Origin: Apostichopus japonicus
Lineage: Eukaryota > Echinodermata > Holothuroidea > Aspidochirotida > Stichopodidae
Direction of reading: 5' to 3'
Assembly (NCBI RefSeq): GCF_037975245.1
Contig: NC_092578.1
Coordinates: 4,487,501 to 4,551,500, forward strand
DNA: 64,000 nt
The notes beneath the pieces were generated by a model. It was not told where the DNA came from. It made no database searches and was given only the letters and a program-made list of their open reading frames with translations. The translations under genes and the position numbers were made by a program. This document shows positions 57,550 through 64,000 of the stretch, in pieces (position 1 is the first letter of the stretch; each line of letters opens with the position of its first letter).

Positions 57550-60500
57550 CTGCAGATGAGAGGACAAGACATGTAACCGTTATGGTCTACGGCATGCACG
57601 TGATGTGTGAGAAGCATAGAACAGGGCAAACCCCGAAGACCGGAAAAACTAATTGGTTTTGGGTATTTAGGAATTTACCAATGAAGATATTTACCTGTAG
57701 TTTCGTACTTCAATCTACCAAAGCTAACAAGAAATGGTAAGTTTTTGGCGCTGAAATAATTAATGGAGCGTGTATAAACAAGTGACATATGAGAGCAGAA
57801 TGGAGTCAACTTGTGGGAGAGCAATGAGGGCATAAAGGGGGGGGGTTCGGGGTTGGGGTGGCGGGGGAGGGCAAAGTTTCGTAGACATGAACAGGTTTTT
57901 AACATTTGCTAACAAAGATGTGTCACAGTGGTTATAATCATATCACCATGTAAAGTTTGTTCCATTTATCAAGCCACATGAATCATCTCACATTGTGATT
58001 GGTTTATTTTGAAGTTTTTTTTGTGGGAGGTGGTGGGTGGTGGATGAAATCCATCTAAGTTCTCCCACTAAATCGTCATTTTCTTGCTCGTTAAAGTAAC
58101 GCACATTTGAAGACCTTTATACTATTTATTACTCAAAGTCCAAATGGCTGTCACTGTTACCTAAACAAAGATGTAAAACAGAAGGAACAAAGAACTAATA
58201 TTTACAAAGCAATAAAATCTTTTCCGTTCGCAAATAGTTTACACAGAGTGATTGAAAAAATCTTAGTCATCAAACACAATGTTAGTAATAGCTTTTCCAT
58301 CGTAACAATAATCACAGTAGTGGCTGACTATGCATGCACATATATGTATGATGGAGGTAAGATTGGGCATAAGTGGCATCAACTCAATTCCTTTAGATTA
58401 CCACGGCAACAATCCCTAATGAAGATAATATGGCTGTCTAATCAGATGAAATGAGAAGCATGGACACGTATGTATCTGGTTATTAGTCAAGATGGGAGCT
58501 AGCAACATCCTTGGAAGTTATGGTTATAGAATTATAGAGCATATTAACAGAAGTGCTCTCTACAGACATAGAGGAATGCTGTAGGGCATGGTCATGCCAG
58601 TACACCACAGCAAAAATTAAAGAGTGTTGATGTGAAATGGTGCATTCTAAGGCAAATAAGGCTAATAACTACTTTCATTTTGGGTGTAGGATTGGAAAGG
58701 AAGGAGGGGTGGGGAGGGGGATTTATATTCCTACACCCACTGGATATGTAATTTAAAGAAAATAATCAATGAATTCCGCCAGATCATTCTCAACATTTTG
58801 TGCCTCAGACTTTTCATAATCTTACAATTTGTAACATGTTTTCAATATCACTTCATTTTATGAAATGCTTCTTTATTGACTATAAGTCCAATAAATGACA
58901 CAGCAATTATCTCTTGCGCCTATCAAGGAGCTATTAACAATAAAAGCTCCATGCCCCAATGAACTATATCAAAGAAGCAAAATCATGGCATCCTTCACAT
59001 AACCATCCCAGAAATACTACAGTGTCCTTTCCCTACGGCATAGTCTGCATAACAGAAAAGTCTCAATCTTGCTGTACTGTCATACTGCCCCCACCGCACT
59101 GTCCTTGCAATACCATACTGTCCACATCCAGTTAAGTAAGAAATTTCAGATGAAAACAAAACTGATAAAATTTATGATATAAAATACCTGGCATAATGAA
59201 AAAAGAGGAAAGAAGGGTTTTTGGCAGGGAATAATTTACCCGGTAATTTCAAATCACAAAAATGCTGGGCAAAATGGTCAAATTGGTATAATAGTAAAAG
59301 TGCAAAGATGTAGCAGGTTTTTACATAGGAACAAGATACTATTAAAGATACAATATTCAGTCTTCAAAAATGCTAGTTAAATTTGAGCCTGCGGGCAGCA
59401 AATATGCAAAGACTTTTGTCACATCCCACATTCTGATCTTTTTAGATCATAAATTCCTTTAAGAAAAGAGCTCTACTATTTGACATAGAAGAACTAGTCA
59501 AGCAAAGGTCAAGTAACGGTCAAGCAAAGGTCGAGCAAAGACAAAGGTTTTAACCCTGACATCTTTGATTTTTGTCTAAATCTCTTAAGCTTGATCATTC
59601 CCATATTTTTAACAAGACTCTCAAGATTGCAAAACCATAGCAACCGAATGTTGAATGCTGCTTTCATGCATCTAATCCCGACAACCCAGTAATATCACAT
59701 TGTTCCAGCTAGTCCAGAAACAACATACAAAAAATGCAGTTCTGTCCCAGTGTTACAGAAACGACATGTAAAGAATTCGTATCCGTCCCAGCAACAGTGT
59801 CCTATTGCAAACTGTTCTGTTCAAAACTGACGAAGCAAGATGAGGCTACCACGGCATTCCCATCCCAGAAGTCGGACCCAGTAAGAGGGTGAAGGAGGAG
59901 GAGGGGGGATGGCCAGGGTAGCATACACCCCTGATCCTGTGGTCAATTAGGGGGTACAGGAAAATATGGAGATGGACTTTGAAAATATAGGATAAAGAAA
60001 CGAAGGGAAAATTAGGGAAAACTGAAAAGCGTATTGTAGTGTGGGGACAGAGGTTACTTAAATTTCAAAATTGCTTAAATTTCAGCCACATCAACAGAGG
60101 TGGGTGGATCTTATTGTTTTTACATAACATCTGTGGTCATTAATCAATGCATTTCTATTTAGCAGTGTAACAAGAACTGCTGTGTGAGAAAACAGATATT
60201 ATTTTTTTAACACCGATCGTTACCATGTTAACACACATTGGCAGAATAGCAAACCTAGCCAGCTTCCTCTAGACTATACCGCAGTATGTGAAAAGTTCAA
60301 CAGACCAAGATAGAAGCTGTCTGTGCAATCCAATCCATTCCAAAATATCTAATTGTATGTCAACCGACCAGTACATCACAAGAACCGTACTGTCCTTGCA
60401 TTGCCACATCCTCATGGACACGGTAACACATTCACACCATGACTGTTTGTTGTAGTACATATGAAGACACTTATAATAGCCAAGGTTTTATGTAGGTCTT

Positions 60501-60965
60501 TGGGTATTCAAACACTGTTGTATGGAGCTATAAACTTGAACTGCAATGTGAGAAATTAAAGGAAATTACTTGTAACCATGTAAACACGTACACTGACAGA
60601 TTACCGAACCAGCTAGATCTCTCCATGCCACGATAACAAATGAATGTCCAAATATATAGAACAGCAATTCATGCAATCCAAAATGAGAAATATTTCTACA
60701 TTTTTAACCAACTGAATCGTACTGTCCATGTACTGCCAATGTACTGCCACATTGGCCATTGTAAGTTAATACAGTTGCATTGTGATAGTTTGTTGCATAT
60801 TATTAATAATGTTCAGAAGTTTCAATGTTAGTCTTTAAATGTCTTACTTTGTTTATTCATTATGTGACTTCTGCAGTCCTAGAGTAGAATTGATATTGTT
60901 ACCTGTACATTGATATTTAACTACAACACCACAATCTAAAACCAGTTCGTTGCAATTTAACCAAC
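57550..60965 (-). other. Rho/Rnd-like gene intron
   Basis: 3,416 bases between the two recognised exons. Contains a G run near 57,838-57,847, G-rich patches (58,020-58,045; 58,690-58,720), and phrases such as ACTGTCC repeated near 59,050-59,130 and 60,390. Open frames inside, up to 115 codons, have no recognisable family. Confidence 0.75.
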
Positions 60966-61112
60966 CTTTTCATGCGAGACTGGATTCTCCACGCTACCGT
61001 CTGTTGATTCGTTGAAGCATCTGTCTTTCTTGTATTCGATTCGTTGATCCATCTTACACCCTGCTAGAATGATAGGGCAACCAGGACAGTGTTTCACGAT
61101 TTCTGGATGCCA
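60966..61112 (-). CDS. Rho/Rnd-like GTPase, penultimate exon (G4 motif)
   Basis: 147 bp on the minus strand, 49 codons, phase 0 to 0. WHPEIVKHCPGCPIILAGCK, then MDQRIEYKKDRCFNESTDG and SVENPVSHEK. Human Rnd3 has [20 protein letters not shown], then SDLR and later TPVSYDQ. GCKMD is the G4 guanine-specificity motif in the Rho-family form (N/C-K-x-D). The stretch between G4 and PVS is a few residues longer than in Rnd3. Acceptor TCTATTTCAG and donor AAG|GTTGGT. The exons with the P-loop and switch regions would lie beyond 64,000, so whether GTPase activity is lost, as in Rnd proteins, cannot be judged. Confidence 0.85.
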
Positions 61113-64000
61113 CTGAAATAGACACGGAAAACAAGAGAAAGTAGACAGAATTTACGAAAAAGAAGAAAACTTTGAAAAATATAGGGTTAGGGTTGGGACT
61201 CGCCCAGTGACATTTGCAAGGGAAGGGGCATTGGGGCCATGCAGCAGGGGATAAAACATTAATTCCGCTGCCTAAATCAATTCAGGGGAAAGTTAAAATA
61301 TGGGCTCCGCCCCTAGCCTCTTAAAATCCTTTACATGTCACACAGTCCTGCCCTATACATTCCATGATTTGGATCTGGTCTTTCCATTGGTACCCTTAGC
61401 TAGATTACACTCCAAGAACTATTTTATGTCTAAGAGGTCTAGCTCATCCGTTTCCCCTCTATCATTGCAGCATGCCGAGATTCACAACCCAGGGAATAAT
61501 TTATTCGGTATTTTGCATCGCAAAATGCTAACTCAATATGAGCAAATTTATGTATAAATTCAAAGATGTTTTTAGTAGTCATGTCCACAGGAATCATAGC
61601 ACTTTGTGAGAGACCAAATTCAGATACTTCAAATCTGCTACACAATATTTGAACACAAAATTTATTCCCTGCAACCTGGATCAAGTTGCTACAAAATGAT
61701 ATAAAAAAAATCTTAAAAATATATAACAGTCCTAGATTCAAATTTGGGTGACTATTTGATTATTTTCTCCTTTCTAATCTTTGGTCTCTATTTACAAATT
61801 AATTGTGATTTAAGTTTGTTACACTATAAGTTCTAAAAATAGTTATTCAGGGAGTCACTGTTGAAGCAAGAAGATATATCCAGACACAGGCAAAAGTTTC
61901 TCTGCCTCTCTCTCTCTCTCTCTCTCTGCTGACCAGTTTTAGATCAACTAGCAGATACAATTTGGAAATTGGAGCAAATTGTAATTAACTTCAGCGTGAA
62001 AGAGAAATCGCACTTTCTCACGACCAGTTTCAAGCACAATACCAGGTAGAGACTAGATGTAAGCCACAACACACAGACAAATCATTCTATCAACTATCCC
62101 ATCCAGTTTCACATCTCAGTTTCTAAGAGACAATCAGGGGTTGGGTGTATTACCCAGTAGAGCCTGGAGGAATAACATTCTCGCTCACAATTCTTCGCTT
62201 TATGAAAAAAAATGATTATTTGAAAAGGGAAAGAAAAGTGCACTACTGAGTAAAATCCCCCCCCCCCCCCACAAAATGTCACTATAGGATCGAGAGAGCA
62301 GTCTGTGCTCAGATCAAAAGTGGATTTGTTACAGCTGGTTAATGCATTGAACTTCTGTGACAGTATGCCAAGGTTATGCCAAGGAAATATCAGGAGAGTT
62401 ATTCCATCCTACACATAGAATTCCTTGTTCACATTTGAGAAGGTAAAGGAGGATATGAAGAGCTCGATGACCCCGGATACGTCCACATAAATGAGAACAG
62501 GTGGTCTTAGGTTCAACGACGGACGAAATAGTATTATACTGGAGAGTGAATAGGTTGTGTGATGATTGTTTACAATCAGGTAGGCATAATATATAATAGT
62601 AGAGTGTGCCCCTTCACGACCCTCGCCAATGTTTATGTGGATGTAGAACCAATAATTTCCAAAGGGTCCTAAAAGGTTTCTAAATCATTGAGAGGTAGGC
62701 CAACCCCCAGGGAGCAATTATGTTACTTAAATTGCTGCCCAGTTAAGTCTTCATTTTGCATGTGATTAAAGCATGATACAAAAATGAGAATATACACACA
62801 AACCTTTACCTCATATTTTACAAGGGCACAATTTCACTCACTAGAGCCTGGGCGGTTATATTCCCTGTGATCTTTGCCCTCCCCTTCCCCCCTCCCCACC
62901 GGCCCACTCATCAGGCCTGTAATACCAACTTGTAAGCACATATATACTCAACAATGTAACAGTAGTGTACATGTAGAATACTTAAAGGTTTACGGACACC
63001 TACGAACAACATCGTCCTAATCACTCTAATAGATATTAGAAATCATGAAAAATAGTTACAACTCCCATCAAAAAGTCTGACTTAGTTGTGCCATAAAATC
63101 AAGACAACTTCACTGAATTTCATTGTCCTTCCAAACTACCGTCTAAAATTTGTCTTTTCTGAGCAAAGTAGTTGAAAAGGCGGTTTCTTCATGTATCAAG
63201 TGGAGTCACGTGACCAATTCATGCCATTGTTGATAATCAAGTCATTTACTTATGTATGAAGTCACGCACTCTAGCCATTAAACTTTTATCACTCTTCATT
63301 TTTGTTGTTTATTTCTACTGAGTGCAAGGTAGCACTATCATTTATTTTATTTTTTGTAATTTATCTAAATATTATACTATATACACAAATAAATTAATAA
63401 AGGTACAAGGTGGGTGGGTGGGTGGGTATGTGGCAGGAATTTGCAAACTTCAAAGCAGCCTAGAATTATGAATACAATTTGGCAGTGAAGGAATAAATTA
63501 CATTTTCTTGCATCACAAGCCATCGTATAGTCACTAATATTCCACGGATTACTACAGAGACAAGCTTTAGGAAGTGATGCATGCTGGGTGTAGTCTGGAG
63601 TCAAACAAAAACAACTTTTTCTCACAGTCCAGATATACCAATCGTACAACAACACATACCCTGGATATATATGAAGGACGGACAGAGGCATCCTATTGTT
63701 ACAGTCATACTTGACTGACAAACAAGTGTATCGTGACTATATGTCTCACAAAGTGGAAATTTTTGAGATGTTATCAAGATTTAACTAGAAGCAGCACAAT
63801 TACTAGATGTTCAAACAACTGTCAACGTTTTACGTTTTACAAGGGGAATTCTACTTTCTTTGTTCTCGTGCAGCTGCTGTTGCACTGGTACAACAAGCCC
63901 GACCCAATCCGAGACAGAGTGTTCGGTGAAACGATGAAACTTTTGAAATTCAAATGGAACTAATTTAATAAACAATATGAAAAGAGCTCTAATCATTTTA
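61113..64000 (-). other. Upstream intron of the Rho/Rnd-like gene
   Basis: No P-loop or switch exon was found in either strand, so this is taken as intron running off the window. It holds a TC microsatellite (about 61,904-61,927), a 14-base C run (62,257-62,270), a GGGT tandem tract near 63,408-63,427 and otherwise AT-rich DNA. Confidence 0.6.
61904..61927. repeat. TC dinucleotide microsatellite
   Basis: Uninterrupted CT repeat of about 12 units in the intron of the Rho-like gene. Confidence 0.9.

Noticed and set aside
58107-58454. 115-codon open frame in the Rho-like intron
   Set aside because: No family resemblance, AT-rich composition, no phase-compatible splice sites.
59470-59545. Short repeats of GGTCAAGCAAA-like words
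   Set aside because: Only two or three imperfect copies; too weak to call an array.

Overview
The window is AT-rich animal genomic DNA: spliced genes with GT-AG introns, short exons, and tRNA-SINE, LINE and MITE debris. The main gene is a BRCA1 orthologue that keeps vertebrate exon sizes. AGGCCTA-rich stretches, a tRNA-Ser-like SINE and poly(C)/poly(G) runs fit a marine invertebrate deuterostome, most likely an echinoderm such as a sea cucumber or sea urchin. The species is inference; nothing here names it.

Layout. (1) 1-15.2 kb: the left part holds one coding exon on the minus strand (4490-4670), matching the first coding exon of a TMEM198-type multi-pass membrane protein. The rest of that gene lies left of the window or was not recognised. 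A tRNA-derived SINE (about 1936-2257), a hAT-like MITE (5863-6307) and a 4-copy tandem repeat (11.25-11.72 kb) lie here. (2) 15.98-18.79 kb: a repeat block of about 2.8 kb with inverted ends and internal 294-399 bp units that carry nuclear-receptor half-site arrays. (3) 19.2-20.8 kb: the likely BRCA1 promoter and untranslated first exon (weak evidence). (4) 20,846-51,438, plus strand: BRCA1-like gene, 15 firmly supported coding exons plus one doubtful cassette exon. The predicted protein is about 2,822 aa, against 1,863 aa in human. (5) 51.4-57.3 kb: intergenic, no gene seen. (6) 57,265-61,112, minus strand: the last two coding exons of a Rho-family GTPase closest to the Rnd group; its G1-G3 exons lie right of the window.

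The BRCA1-like product has an intact C3HC4 RING (residues 21-62), a very long acidic/basic disordered middle encoded by three giant exons (3,515, 2,184 and 1,422 bp), a PALB2-type coiled coil (from residue 2105) and tandem BRCT repeats with the phosphopeptide-binding residues kept. The middle carries features I do not know from human BRCA1: four SUMO-interaction-like motifs, one ubiquitin-interaction-like helix and a repeated basic RKSSRLS-type motif. Together with the RING they suggest, as inference only, a ubiquitin ligase that reads SUMO and ubiquitin marks. Residue numbers below use the model that skips the doubtful cassette exon.

All gene models are read from sequence alone: reading-frame continuity, splice consensus and remembered family sequences. 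No alignment or transcript data were available.
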